A DNA stretch of 64,000 bases from Porphyrobacter sp. CACIAM 03H1 (lineage in GTDB: Bacteria > Pseudomonadota > Alphaproteobacteria > Sphingomonadales > Sphingomonadaceae). The number at the start of each line of letters is the position of its first letter. Position 1 is the first letter of the stretch. Shown in pieces: positions 39,840 to 48,636 of the stretch. The stretch lies in assembly GCF_002215495.1 (NCBI RefSeq), contig NZ_CP021378.1:766417-830416 (forward strand), in the 5' to 3' direction. Both the position numbers and the translations under genes were made by a program. Below the pieces are notes generated by a model. The model worked only from the letters and a program-made list of their open reading frames with translations. It was not told the origin of the DNA and searched no databases.

Positions 39840-40748
39840 TCACTCTCCGTGTTCGCGTCCGAAATCGGGGCGGCGATCGTCCTGCCCCTGCTCGATCACC
39901 GCGCGGCGGATCGCGCGGGTGCGGGTGAAGAGGTCGAACAGCGCCTCGCCATCGGCCGATCGGATCGCGCGCTGCATCGCGGTGAGGTCCTCGACGAAGC
40001 GCCCGAGCATCTCGAGCACCGCGCCCTTGTTGCTGAGGAAGACGTCGCGCCACATCACCGGATCGGAGGCGGCGATGCGGGTGAAATCGCGGAAGCCCCC
40101 GGCGGAATACTTGATCACCTCGCTCTGGGTCACCTCCTCGAGATCGCTGGCGGTCCCGACGATGGTGTAGGCGATGAGGTGCGGGATGTGGCTGGTGACC
40201 GCGAGCACGAGGTCGTGGTGCGCCGCGTCCATGATCTCGACCCTGGAGCCGAGCGCGGTCCAGAAGTCCGACAGCGCCGCGACCGCCGCCGGGTCGGCGC
40301 CCTCGGGCGGGGTGAGGATGCACCAGCGCCCGGCGAAGAGGGTAGCGAAGCCCGCGTCCGGCCCGCTCTGCTCGGTCCCGGCGACGGGGTGGGCGGGGAT
40401 CACGCAGGCGCCCGGCAGCGCCTCGGCCAGCGCGCTTGCCACCGCCGCCTTGGACGAGCCGACGTCGCTGACGATCGCGTGGGGCGCGAGACCCGGCGCG
40501 ATCGCCCGCGCGGCATCGCCCATCGCGCCGACGGGGACGCAGAGGATCACGAGGTCGGCACCGGCGACGGCGGCTTCCGCCGTCTCGCAGACCGTGCCCA
40601 CCAGTCCGCGCTCGGTCGCCCTTGCGCGCACGGCCGGGTCGCGGTCCCAACCGGTGGTGACGATCCCGGGGCTGCGCGCCTTCGCCGCCAGCCCGATCGA
40701 GCCGCCGAGCAGGCCGAGGCCGATGATCGCGACCCGCGCGATGCTCAT
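39840..40748 (-). CDS. tyrC: Prephenate/arogenate (cyclohexadienyl) dehydrogenase
   Basis: 302-residue enzyme of tyrosine synthesis that oxidatively decarboxylates prephenate or arogenate using NAD(P)+. The dinucleotide-binding start is VAIIGLGLLGGSIGLA; SDVGSSKAAV and HPVAGTEQSGP with the later SHIPHLIAYT are TyrA signatures. No ACT or chorismate mutase domain is fused. The start overlaps hisC by 4 bases (ATGA). In Zymomonas, another sphingomonad, the hisC-type aminotransferase and cyclohexadienyl dehydrogenase are also neighbours. Confidence 0.93.
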   Translation of the reverse strand: MSIARVAIIGLGLLGGSIGLAAKARSPGIVTTGWDRDPAVRARATERGLVGTVCETAEAAVAGADLVILCVPVGAMGDAARAIAPGLAPHAIVSDVGSSKAAVASALAEALPGACVIPAHPVAGTEQSGPDAGFATLFAGRWCILTPPEGADPAAVAALSDFWTALGSRVEIMDAAHHDLVLAVTSHIPHLIAYTIVGTASDLEEVTQSEVIKYSAGGFRDFTRIAASDPVMWRDVFLSNKGAVLEMLGRFVEDLTAMQRAIRSADGEALFDLFTRTRAIRRAVIEQGQDDRRPDFGREHGE

Positions 40749-41848
40749 GCCGTCTCTCCGCACAGCCGGCGCAGCGTGGCGATGACGTCGGTGGTTGCTT
40801 GCGTCGTGCCGATGGTGATGCGCAGGGCGTTCGGCAAGCCCTGGCTTGGCAGGTGGCGCACGGCGTATCCGGCGTCGGACAGCGCCTCGAGCGCCTGTGC
40901 GGCCGTCACGTCGCCGTCGAAATGGACGAGCAGGAAGTTGGCCTCGCTCGGCGGTGCCGAGATCCCGTGATTGCCGAGCATCGCGATGGCGTCGGCCAGT
41001 CGTTGCCGCTCCGTCGCGTTGTGGTTGCGGCTGCGTGCGACGAAAGCCTGGTCGCCCAGCGCCGCCAGTGCGGCCTTCTGCCCGCTCACCGAGACGTTGA
41101 ACGCGCCCCTCAGGCGGTTGACGAGATCGATCAGGTGCGCCGAACCGGTGACCCAGCCAACCCTCTCGGCGGCGAGGCCATAGGCCTTTGAGAAGGTGCG
41201 GCTGACCAGCACGTTCTCGTGCGCTGCGGCGAGGGCAAAGGCCTGGGTCTGGAAGGCCGGGTCGACATATTCGCCATAGGCCTCGTCGATAACCAGCAGC
41301 ACATCGCCGGGCAGGCCGGCGTGGAGGCGGGCCACCTCGGCGGGCGGCAGGAAGGTCCCTACGGGATTGTTCGGGTTGTCGAGCAGCACCACGCGGGTGC
41401 GCTCGGTGACGGCGGCGAGGAGGTTGTCGACGCTCGCGCCATAACCCTCGGGCTCGGCGAAGACCGGGGTTGCGACGACCTTCTGCGCGAGCAGCGGATA
41501 GAGCGAGAAGGAGTAGCGCGACATGAGCACTTCGTCGCCCGGCCCGGCCAGCGCTTGGACCGCGCAGTGGAGCAGCTCGCCAGAGCCGGTGCCGCACACG
41601 ATCAGCGCGGGATCGAGCCCGTGAACCTCGGCGATCGCGTCACGCAAGGCGCGCGCATCGGGATCGGGGTAATCCGCCGGGTTGTGCCCTTCCGCCAGCG
41701 CAGCCAGCGCCGCAGGACTGGAGCCCAGCGGGTTCTCGTTGGCCGAAAGCTTGGTCAGCGGCTTGCCGCTCGCCGACTTCGACTTGCCGGGCACATAGGC
41801 GTGGATCTGCGCGATCCAGGGCTTCGGTTCGGGTCTTGCGATAGTCAT
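40745..41848 (-). CDS. hisC: Histidinol-phosphate / aromatic aminotransferase
   Basis: 367-residue PLP-dependent aminotransferase of fold [13 protein letters not shown] and [12 protein letters not shown] are family motifs; [11 protein letters not shown] precedes the PLP lysine in [17 protein letters not shown]. It transaminates histidinol phosphate and often also prephenate or aromatic 2-oxoacids, which fits the coupled tyrC. The ATG at 41848 was chosen; extending to 41896 would translate the REP-like repeat. Divergent from metX. Confidence 0.92.
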   Translation of the reverse strand: MTIARPEPKPWIAQIHAYVPGKSKSASGKPLTKLSANENPLGSSPAALAALAEGHNPADYPDPDARALRDAIAEVHGLDPALIVCGTGSGELLHCAVQALAGPGDEVLMSRYSFSLYPLLAQKVVATPVFAEPEGYGASVDNLLAAVTERTRVVLLDNPNNPVGTFLPPAEVARLHAGLPGDVLLVIDEAYGEYVDPAFQTQAFALAAAHENVLVSRTFSKAYGLAAERVGWVTGSAHLIDLVNRLRGAFNVSVSGQKAALAALGDQAFVARSRNHNATERQRLADAIAMLGNHGISAPPSEANFLLVHFDGDVTAAQALEALSDAGYAVRHLPSQGLPNALRITIGTTQATTDVIATLRRLCGETA

Positions 41849-41878
41849 CGTGATGCGCCGCTTGAAGAAAAGGCAGTG

Positions 41879-41948
41879 CTTCGACAAGCTCAGCACGGGC
41901 GGATTTTGCGAAAAGTTTCGTTAGCCGTTCGCCCTGAGCTTGTCGAAG
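41879..41948. repeat. REP-like inverted repeat between hisC and metX
   Basis: Perfect 15-bp arms, CTTCGACAAGCTCAG at 41879-41893 and CTGAGCTTGTCGAAG at 41934-41948, are separated by 40 bases. The arm is a core seen as a dispersed intergenic element in many high-GC genomes. It lies in the leader region of both divergent genes, so it may affect either transcript. Only one copy is in this window. Confidence 0.75.
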
Positions 41949-41977
41949 GGCCGTTTTTCCGCTTTCGCAACTTTCGC

Positions 41978-43078
41978 ATGAACGCCGCCCCGCCCGTCTC
42001 CCCGGTCTACCGCGTCCCCCACCCCCTGCCGCTCGACAGCGGGCAGGTGCTCGAGGCCTGCGAGATCGCCTACGAGACCTATGGCACGCTGGCGGCGGAC
42101 AAGGGCAACGCCGTGCTGGTGTGCCATGCGCTGACCGGCGACCAGTATCTCGCCAGCCCGCACCCCATCACCGGCAAGCCCGGCTGGTGGGAGCGGATGG
42201 TCGGCCCGGGCAAGCCGATCGACACCGACAGGCACTTCGTGATCTGCGCCAATGTGATCGGCAGCTGCATGGGATCGAGCGGCCCCGCCAGCCTCGCCCC
42301 GGACGGACAGCCCTATGCGATGCGCTTCCCCGTCATCACCATCCGCGACATGGTGCGCGGATTGGTGGCGCTGCTCGACGGCCTCGGGATCGCGCGCCTG
42401 CACGCGGTGGTCGGCGGGTCGATGGGCGGGATGCAGGCGCTGAGCCTCGCCGCCAACTGGCCCGAGCGCGCGGCGCGGGTGCTGGTGATCGCGTCCACCG
42501 CGCGGCACTCGGCGCAGAACATCGCCTTCCACGAGGTCGGGCGGCAGGCGATCATGGCGGACCCGGCGTGGAACGGCGGCGACTACTACGCGGGCGACGC
42601 CAAGCCCGACAACGGCCTCGCCGTCGCGCGCATGGCGGCGCACATCACCTACCTCTCCGAAGCGGGGCTGACCGAGAAGTTCGGGCGCCGGTTGCAGGAC
42701 CGCGAGGCCAAGGGCTTCGGCTTCGACGCCGAGTTCCAGGTGGAAAGCTATCTCAGGTATCAGGGCAGCGGCTTCACCCGCCGGTTCGATGCGAACAGCT
42801 ACCTCTACATCACCCGCGCGATGGACTATTTCGACATCGCCGAGGAGCACGGCGGGAAACTGGCGGACGCTTTCGCGGGCACCGAGGCGCGCTTCTGCAT
42901 CGTCAGCTTCGATACCGACTGGCTCTATCCCACCGCCGAGAGCCGCCACATCGTGCACGCGCTGAACGCGGCGGGCGCGAAGGTCAGTTTCGTGGAACTG
43001 TCGGCACCGCACGGCCATGACAGCTTCCTGCTCGAACACGACCAGCTCGACCGGGTGGTGAAGGGGTTCGTGGAATGA
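41978..43078 (+). CDS. metXA: Homoserine O-acyltransferase
   Basis: 366-residue alpha/beta-hydrolase-fold enzyme that acylates homoserine from acetyl- or succinyl-CoA in methionine synthesis. The nucleophile loop is [25 protein letters not shown] and the C-terminal Asp/His of the triad (ESRHIV and [10 protein letters not shown]) are family features. The Arg/Glu-type residue that distinguishes acetyl from succinyl use cannot be read reliably by eye. ATG 41978 follows TTTCGC repeats. The next gene overlaps by 4 bases. Confidence 0.94.
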   Translation: MNAAPPVSPVYRVPHPLPLDSGQVLEACEIAYETYGTLAADKGNAVLVCHALTGDQYLASPHPITGKPGWWERMVGPGKPIDTDRHFVICANVIGSCMGSSGPASLAPDGQPYAMRFPVITIRDMVRGLVALLDGLGIARLHAVVGGSMGGMQALSLAANWPERAARVLVIASTARHSAQNIAFHEVGRQAIMADPAWNGGDYYAGDAKPDNGLAVARMAAHITYLSEAGLTEKFGRRLQDREAKGFGFDAEFQVESYLRYQGSGFTRRFDANSYLYITRAMDYFDIAEEHGGKLADAFAGTEARFCIVSFDTDWLYPTAESRHIVHALNAAGAKVSFVELSAPHGHDSFLLEHDQLDRVVKGFVE

Positions 43079-43506
43079 GCGGGCTGGCGCAGGGCTACCG
43101 GCTGGAGACCGATCCGTCGCGCTTCGACCGGGCGCTGATGCACGAGGTGCTGGCGAACAGCTACTGGGCGCAGGGCCTCACCCGCGAACGGATGGACCGT
43201 GCTGTCGATCATTCGCTGTGCGTCGCCGCCTTCCACGGCGCGGCGCAGGTCGGCTTCGCCCGCGCGGTCAGCGACCGGGCGCATTTCGCCTGGATCGCCG
43301 ACGTATTCGTGATCCCGGAGCATGGCGGCAGGGGTCTTGCCCGGGCGATGGTCGGCCACCTCCACGATCACCCGGAACTCGCCGGGGTGCGGCGCTTCCT
43401 GCTCGTCACCCGGGACGCCGACGGGGTCTACGAGAAACTGGGCTATGGCGTGCCCGACGACCTGTCGTGGTTCCGCCAGTATCGCCCGGAAAGCGGCTGG
43501 CGATGA
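43075..43506 (+). CDS. GNAT family N-acetyltransferase
   Basis: 143-residue GNAT protein: [21 protein letters not shown] is the acetyl-CoA pyrophosphate loop (motif A, G-x-G-x-A), and [13 protein letters not shown] is the late beta-strand. The substrate is unknown. It overlaps metX by ATGA upstream and metW by ATGA downstream, so it is translated as part of the methionine unit. Most metX-metW pairs are directly adjacent. Confidence 0.87.
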   Translation: MSGLAQGYRLETDPSRFDRALMHEVLANSYWAQGLTRERMDRAVDHSLCVAAFHGAAQVGFARAVSDRAHFAWIADVFVIPEHGGRGLARAMVGHLHDHPELAGVRRFLLVTRDADGVYEKLGYGVPDDLSWFRQYRPESGWR

Positions 43507-44105
43507 GGAGCCCCGTACCCTCCCTGCGCCCCGACCTAGCCGCGATCGCCGCCCATGTCGCGCCCGGCAGCCGGGTGCTCGACATCGGCTGCGGGGACGG
43601 GGCGCTGATGGCTGTGCTCGAAGCGGAAAGCGGCTGCGATGCGCGGGGAATGGAACTCGACGGTGCGCTGGTCGAACGCTGCGTCGCGCGGGGACTTTCC
43701 GTGGTGCAGGGCGATGCCAATCTCGACCTCGCCAACTACCCCGACAAGGCCTTCGACTACGCGATCCTCAGCCAGACCCTGCAGACCGCGACGCGGCCCG
43801 ACCTGATGCTCGACGAGCTGCTACGCGTGGGCCGGCGCGCCTTCGTGTCGTTCCCCAACTTCGCCCACTGGCGCACCCGCGCGGCGCTGATGTTCGGGGG
43901 GCGGATGCCGGTGACCCGCGCCCTGCCGGTCAGCTGGTACGAGACCGAGAACATCCACCATGTCACGGTCGAGGACTTCCGCGATCTCGCACGGCTCAAG
44001 GGCGCGCGGATCGAGCGGGCGTGGTTTTTCGCGAACGAGAAACAGATCGGCGCGCCAGCGGCTAACTGGCGCGCCGAGTTTGCTGTCTTCGAGTTGAGTC
44101 GTTAG
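43503..44105 (+). CDS. metW: Methionine biosynthesis protein MetW
   Basis: 200-residue class I SAM-methyltransferase-fold protein. Its motif I is VLDIGCGDGALMAVLE, followed by ARGMELDGALVERCVARGLSVVQGD, then FDYAILSQTLQTATRPD, and FPNFAHWRTRAALMFGG with WYETENIHH, which is a MetW-specific region. MetW acts with MetX in homoserine O-acylation. It follows the GNAT gene by an ATGA overlap. Confidence 0.93.
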   Translation: MRSPVPSLRPDLAAIAAHVAPGSRVLDIGCGDGALMAVLEAESGCDARGMELDGALVERCVARGLSVVQGDANLDLANYPDKAFDYAILSQTLQTATRPDLMLDELLRVGRRAFVSFPNFAHWRTRAALMFGGRMPVTRALPVSWYETENIHHVTVEDFRDLARLKGARIERAWFFANEKQIGAPAANWRAEFAVFELSR

Positions 44106-44145
44106 GCCACCTTCGGTGGCGCAGACCCGCTCGCATCAGCGAGCG
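44106..44145. terminator. Two hairpins between convergent metW and VOC gene
   Basis: GCCACC-TTC-GGTGGC starts at the metW stop, and CGCTCG-CATCAG-CGAGCG follows at 44128-44145. Both are perfect 6-bp stems, without a T-run. Their position between convergent genes supports a role in ending both transcripts. Confidence 0.4.
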
Positions 44146-44152
44146 CGCACGA

Positions 44153-44545
44153 TCAGCCCGCCCGGTGCAGGGCGCAGAGCTTGTGGCCGTCGAGGTCGAG
44201 CACGTAGCCGAGGTTCAGCGTGCCCATCGCGCCCGTGCGCGGTCCCGGCGGGTCCTCGATCGACTTGCCGCCCGCAGCCACGGCGGCATCGTGGAAGGCC
44301 TGCACCTGTTCGAGGCTGTTGCAGGCAAAGCCGATGGTCGACCCGTTCGAGCAGGTCGCGGGCTGATCGTTGATCGGCTCGCTGATCGAGAACATGCCCC
44401 CGTTGTGCATCCAGAAGGCGCGCTTGTGGCCGGTGGCGGCAACGTTGATCATCCCCGGGCCGGCGCCGAGCACGCCGAGCACGCTGTCGTAGAAGGCCTT
44501 GGCGCGGTCGAAATCGCTGGTGCCGACCATGATGTGACTGAACAT
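44153..44545 (-). CDS. VOC/glyoxalase superfamily protein
   Basis: 130-residue single-module VOC fold: FSHIMVGTSDFDRAKAFYDSVLG opens the family and NLGYVLDLDGHKLCAL closes it. The metal-ligand residues are compatible with His5 and late Asp/Glu positions, but the substrate is not identifiable. The ATG at 44545 is divergent from the next gene by 110 bases. Confidence 0.82.
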   Translation of the reverse strand: MFSHIMVGTSDFDRAKAFYDSVLGVLGAGPGMINVAATGHKRAFWMHNGGMFSISEPINDQPATCSNGSTIGFACNSLEQVQAFHDAAVAAGGKSIEDPPGPRTGAMGTLNLGYVLDLDGHKLCALHRAG

Positions 44546-44655
44546 GGATTGGTGTCTCCTCTCATAGGACAGGTTGCGGATTAGGACGGAACTTGCCCGC
44601 CCGCAATGCGGATTCCGGTAGCCATTGGTTCAGGTGACAGGGCATACGAAGGGCC

Positions 44656-45048
44656 ATGCTCACGCCTCTCCTCGCCGCTGCGCTCGTGCTTCAGGAAGCG
44701 CCTGCCTATCCCGAACCAGTGCCGCCGAAGCAGGGCGCCGATGCGATCGACGATCTCCCGATCGAACAGGCCGCCGCGGTGCGCTGTGCGATCGCCTATG
44801 CCACGGTCAGCCGTTGGCAGAAGGCGGGCGATACGCGCGGGAGCGCCTATCCCGATGCCGAGGCGCAGGGCGGGCGCGAGTTCTTCGTGCAGGTCATGGC
44901 CAAGCTGATGGACGCCGGGGTGACACGCGAGAGCATCGTCATGATGACGACCGAGGCTGCGGCCCGCAACGACACCCCCGAAGGCGCCGAGCGGATCGCG
45001 CAGATGATGCCCGTCTGCGAGCTGATGAAGTCGGCTGCGGGGCTTTAA
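44656..45048 (+). CDS. Hypothetical secreted or periplasmic protein
   Basis: 130 residues, not recognised. It starts with a short hydrophobic segment ([13 protein letters not shown]) followed by a Pro/Glu-rich stretch, consistent with a weak signal peptide. The rest is helical, with a single central Cys and a late one. It lies between the VOC gene and the glutathione transferase gene on the plus strand. No function can be proposed. Confidence 0.55.
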   Translation: MLTPLLAAALVLQEAPAYPEPVPPKQGADAIDDLPIEQAAAVRCAIAYATVSRWQKAGDTRGSAYPDAEAQGGREFFVQVMAKLMDAGVTRESIVMMTTEAAARNDTPEGAERIAQMMPVCELMKSAAGL

Positions 45049-45126
45049 GAGAGCGGACATATCCCCCGCGCGCCCATGATCGGGCGCTGGATTCCCGCCA
45101 CCAAACGAGGCATGGAACGGGCCACC

Positions 45127-45795
45127 ATGTGGCTCCTTTACCAATTCCCGCTCTGCCCTTTCAGCCGCAAGATCCGGCTGCTGCTGAGCGAGAAGAACAT
45201 CCCCTTCGATCTGGTGCGCGAGGACCCCTGGGCGGCCTCGGACCTGTTCTTCAATCTGAACCCGGCCGGGCGCACGCCGGTGATCGTCAATGCGGAGAAG
45301 AACATCACCATTCCCGACAGCCGCGCGATCGCGGAGTATTTCGAGGAGACGGTGGACCGCAACCCGATGATCAACGGCACCGCCACCCAGCGCGCCGAGA
45401 TCCGCCGGCTGGTTGCGCTGTTCGACGAGAATTTCTACGCCGATGTCACCGCGCCGCTGCTGTCCGAACGCATGAAGAAGCGCATCCTGCGCCAGCCGCC
45501 CGACAGCGGCGCGCTGCGCAACGCGATGAAGATGGCGCACGGGCATCTCGACTACCTCGACTGGCTGATCGACAACCGCCCGTGGGTGGCGGGATCTACC
45601 ATGAGCCTCGCCGATCTGGCGGCGGCGGCGCAGATCTCGGTCGCGGATTATCTCGGCGGGATCGACTGGTCGGGGCACGAACAGTCGCGCGGCTGGTATG
45701 CCGTGTTCAAGAGCCGCCCGAGCTTCCGCCCGCTGCTGACCGAGCGGATGGATACGATCAAGCCGCCCGCGCATTATGCGCTGCTGGACGGTTAG
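45127..45795 (+). CDS. Glutathione S-transferase family protein
   Basis: About 222 residues. The thioredoxin-like half begins [20 protein letters not shown] with a CPFS pair in the position of the catalytic Ser/Cys and continues to [10 protein letters not shown] and [13 protein letters not shown]. The all-helical second half has [22 protein letters not shown] chose ATG 45127; two in-frame upstream ATGs would add residues before the first strand. Substrate unknown. Confidence 0.86.
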   Translation: MWLLYQFPLCPFSRKIRLLLSEKNIPFDLVREDPWAASDLFFNLNPAGRTPVIVNAEKNITIPDSRAIAEYFEETVDRNPMINGTATQRAEIRRLVALFDENFYADVTAPLLSERMKKRILRQPPDSGALRNAMKMAHGHLDYLDWLIDNRPWVAGSTMSLADLAAAAQISVADYLGGIDWSGHEQSRGWYAVFKSRPSFRPLLTERMDTIKPPAHYALLDG

Positions 45796-45866
45796 GTAAC
45801 GAAAGAGGGCTCGCTTGCGAAATGGCACTCCCGGGCCGATATTGGCCCGACGAGAGAGGTGACACC

Positions 45867-46274
45867 ATGACCGACGATCCCCGCAGCCTGACCGACGCCG
45901 AGTGGCGCGCAAAGCTCACCCCGATGCAGTATCACATCCTTCGCGAGGCGGGGACCGAGCGCGCCTTCACCGGCGAATACGACAAGTTCTACGACGAGGG
46001 CGAATATCACTGCGCCGCCTGCGGCACGCAGCTGTTCTACAGCACGGCCAAATACAATTCCGGCTGCGGCTGGCCCGCCTTCACCCGGCCTGCCGATGAC
46101 GAGGTGATCGAGGAGCACCGCGACACCTCCTACGGCATGATCCGCACCGAGGTGCGCTGCGGCAAGTGCGGCGGGCATCTCGGCCACGTCTTCCCCGACG
46201 GCCCGCCCGAACAGGGAGGCCTGCGCTACTGCATCAATTCCGCCGCGCTGATCTTCACTCCTGCCGGCGGCTGA
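45867..46274 (+). CDS. msrB: Peptide methionine-R-sulfoxide reductase
   Basis: 135-residue repair enzyme that reduces methionine-R-sulfoxide in proteins. Zinc-binding CAACG and [12 protein letters not shown] pairs are present and the catalytic Cys lies in [19 protein letters not shown] is the substrate loop. A GAGAGGTGACACC leader precedes the ATG. The S-specific partner msrA lies about 14 kb away on the opposite strand rather than next to it. Confidence 0.96.
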   Translation: MTDDPRSLTDAEWRAKLTPMQYHILREAGTERAFTGEYDKFYDEGEYHCAACGTQLFYSTAKYNSGCGWPAFTRPADDEVIEEHRDTSYGMIRTEVRCGKCGGHLGHVFPDGPPEQGGLRYCINSAALIFTPAGG

Positions 46275-46393
46275 GCCCGCCGCCGCAATCGGGGAGAGCC
46301 GCACAGCGCCGGGTTCACCCCCGGTTACAACTTGCCTATGCAAGGGGCCGCATTTCCGCCCCGGTTCAGGGGAGCATCAATCGGGCACGGGTC

Positions 46394-48565
46394 ATGTCGA
46401 AACGGGGTGAGCAGTTGCAGAACAGGGGCGCGCGCGGAAAGCGCCGGGCGGCGGCGGAACGGTCCGGCGCGGCCGACCCCGCCCCGCGCGGCCCCGGCGG
46501 CAAGCCGCCGCGCACCGGCTGGCGGCTGTGGCTGCGCCGCCTGTTCGTCTGGGGTGCGGGTGTGGCGGTGCTCGGCCTCGTGTTCCTCGCCTTCGCGGTC
46601 GGCTTTGCCGCCTCCTCGCTGCCGAGCTTCGCCACGCTTCAGGCCACCCAGCCCGGGCAGACCATCATCATCCGCGCGCGCGACGGGCGCGAGCTGGTCG
46701 AGATCGGGCCGAGCTTCGGCGAATGGCTCGAATACGACGAGATCCCCCGCAGCATGACCGACGCCATGGTGGCGGTGGAGGACAAGCGGTTCCGTTCGCA
46801 CTTCGGGGTCGATCCCGTGCGCCTCACCGGGGCGGTGGCGGAATGGATCACCGGCTCGCGATCGCGCATCGGCGGCACCTCGACCATCACCCAGCAGCTG
46901 GCGCGCAACCTGTTCCTCAACAACAACCGCACCCCCGACCGCAAGGCGCGCGAGGCGGTGCTGGCGATGGCGCTCGAATGGAAGTTCTCCAAGGAGGAGA
47001 TCCTCGAGCTCTACCTCAACAAGGTCTATTTCGGCGGCGGCGCCTACGGGATCGACAGCGCCTCGCGCAAGTTCTTCAGCCACCCGGCGAACGAGCTCAG
47101 CGTCGAGGAGGCGGCGATCATCGCCGGGCTGGTCAAGGCGCCCAGCCAGTATTCGCCCACCGCCGACGTGCAGGCCGCGGTCGACCGCGCCAAGGTGGTG
47201 CTGCGGCTGATGCGCGAGCAGGGCTTCATCAGCGCCGACCAGGCCGATGTCGACGTGAGCACGGTGCAGCTCAAGGAGCAGGCCGGGCAGAACTCGGTGC
47301 GCTATTTCACCGACTGGGTGCTGCCGCAGCTCGATATCATCCTGCCCGAAACCTACGAGCCGATCGAGGTGTGGACCACGCTCGACATCGGGATGCAGCG
47401 AGCCGCGACGGCCTCGATCGAAGCGAACACCCCGAAAGGCGCGCAGGGCGCGCTGGTCAGCCTCGACCGAGACGGGGCGATTCTCGCGATGGTGGGCGGC
47501 ACGGATTACGTGGCGAGCAACTACAACCGCGCCACGTCCGCGCTGCGCCAGCCCGGTTCGGCGTGGAAGCTGTTCGTCTATCTCGCCGCATTGGAGGCCG
47601 GCTACACGCCCGAGGACAAGGTGGTCGACACCCCGGTGACGATCGACGGCTGGAGCCCGCGCAACTCGAATGGCCGGAACGTCGGCGAGACAGACCTGCG
47701 CACCGCCTTCGCCTATTCGATCAACACCGTCGCGGCGCAGCTCGGCAACGAGGTCGGGTTCGGCACGGTCGCCTCGATGGCGCGGCGGTTCGGGATCGAT
47801 TCGAAGGTCGACACCAACCCCTCGATGGTGCTCGGCGCCTCGGAGATGCGGGTGATCGAGATGACCCAGGCCTTTGCGGGCGTGGCCGCCAAGGGCGCGC
47901 CGGTCGAGCCCTACGGGATCACCAAGGTGACGGGAGCGAGCGGCGAGGTTCTTTATCGCCGCGAGAGCCAGCGCCAGTCGCCGGCGGTGCCCGATTACGT
48001 CGTGGCCGGGATCACCGACCTGCTCCAGGCCGCGGTCCAGACCGGGACGGGGCGCGCCGCCGACATCGGCCGTCCGGTGGCGGGCAAGACCGGCACGACC
48101 TCGTCGAACAAGGACGGCTGGTTCATCGGCTTCTCCAGCGGCATCACGACCGGCGTGTGGATGGGCCGCGACGATGCCAAGCCCGTCCCCGGCCTCCAGG
48201 GCGGCCGCGCCCCGGCGCAGGCCTTCGCCGCCTACATGCGCTATGCCGTCAGGGACCGCCCGGTCGAACCCTTCGACGTCACGCTCGAGCCGCCCGAATG
48301 GCTCGAACCCGACGAGGAGGCGCTGTTCGGCGAGCCGGAGGACTACTACTACATCGACGAGCAGGGCAACGCGATCGAGCCGAGCCGTCGCGATCCGGGC
48401 GCGGGGCCCTTCGGCGTGGAGGGCGAGCGCGGCCCTAACGCCCCGCCGGCCGCGAGCCAGGACTTCCTCGAGGAGGCGACCGGCGGCGCCCTGCCGCAGA
48501 ACCAGCGCCCGCCGCCGCGCCGCCCGCCGCCGCAGCCGCCGGCGCTGAAGCCGGGCGAGCAATAG
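46394..48565 (+). CDS. Class A penicillin-binding protein (transglycosylase/transpeptidase)
   Basis: 723-residue bifunctional peptidoglycan synthase. It has a basic, Pro-rich cytoplasmic start, one membrane helix (about 50-75), a GT51 transglycosylase with EDKRFRSHFGVD and GTSTITQQLARNLFL, then a transpeptidase with SxxK in RQPGSAWK, SxN in YSIN, and KTG in AGKTGTTSS. The tail is acidic then Pro-rich (PPPRRPPPQPPALKP) and unstructured. ATG 46394 is 119 bases after msrB. Longer open frame to 46166 adds only Arg-rich sequence. Confidence 0.94.
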   Translation: MSKRGEQLQNRGARGKRRAAAERSGAADPAPRGPGGKPPRTGWRLWLRRLFVWGAGVAVLGLVFLAFAVGFAASSLPSFATLQATQPGQTIIIRARDGRELVEIGPSFGEWLEYDEIPRSMTDAMVAVEDKRFRSHFGVDPVRLTGAVAEWITGSRSRIGGTSTITQQLARNLFLNNNRTPDRKAREAVLAMALEWKFSKEEILELYLNKVYFGGGAYGIDSASRKFFSHPANELSVEEAAIIAGLVKAPSQYSPTADVQAAVDRAKVVLRLMREQGFISADQADVDVSTVQLKEQAGQNSVRYFTDWVLPQLDIILPETYEPIEVWTTLDIGMQRAATASIEANTPKGAQGALVSLDRDGAILAMVGGTDYVASNYNRATSALRQPGSAWKLFVYLAALEAGYTPEDKVVDTPVTIDGWSPRNSNGRNVGETDLRTAFAYSINTVAAQLGNEVGFGTVASMARRFGIDSKVDTNPSMVLGASEMRVIEMTQAFAGVAAKGAPVEPYGITKVTGASGEVLYRRESQRQSPAVPDYVVAGITDLLQAAVQTGTGRAADIGRPVAGKTGTTSSNKDGWFIGFSSGITTGVWMGRDDAKPVPGLQGGRAPAQAFAAYMRYAVRDRPVEPFDVTLEPPEWLEPDEEALFGEPEDYYYIDEQGNAIEPSRRDPGAGPFGVEGERGPNAPPAASQDFLEEATGGALPQNQRPPPRRPPPQPPALKPGEQ

Positions 48566-48579
48566 GCCGCGCCATACGA

Positions 48580-48612
48580 AAAGGGCGCCGGGATCGGATC
48601 CCGGCGCCCTTT
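48580..48612. terminator. Bidirectional terminator hairpin between convergent genes
   Basis: A near-continuous palindrome, AAAGGGCGCCGGGATC then G then GATCCCGGCGCCCTTT, gives a 14-16-bp stem with a short loop and A/T ends on both sides. It lies 15 bases after the penicillin-binding protein stop and 25 bases before the degP stop. It can terminate both transcripts. Confidence 0.85.
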
Positions 48613-48636
48613 GTCGTTTCTGCCGTGCGGCGCGCG

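Noticed and set aside
41849..41977. Possible SAM-II riboswitch upstream of metX
   Set aside because: SAM-II elements precede metX or metA in many alphaproteobacteria, but I could not find the conserved pseudoknot core here; the leader is occupied by the REP-like inverted repeat. A covariance-model search (Rfam SAM-II) would settle it.
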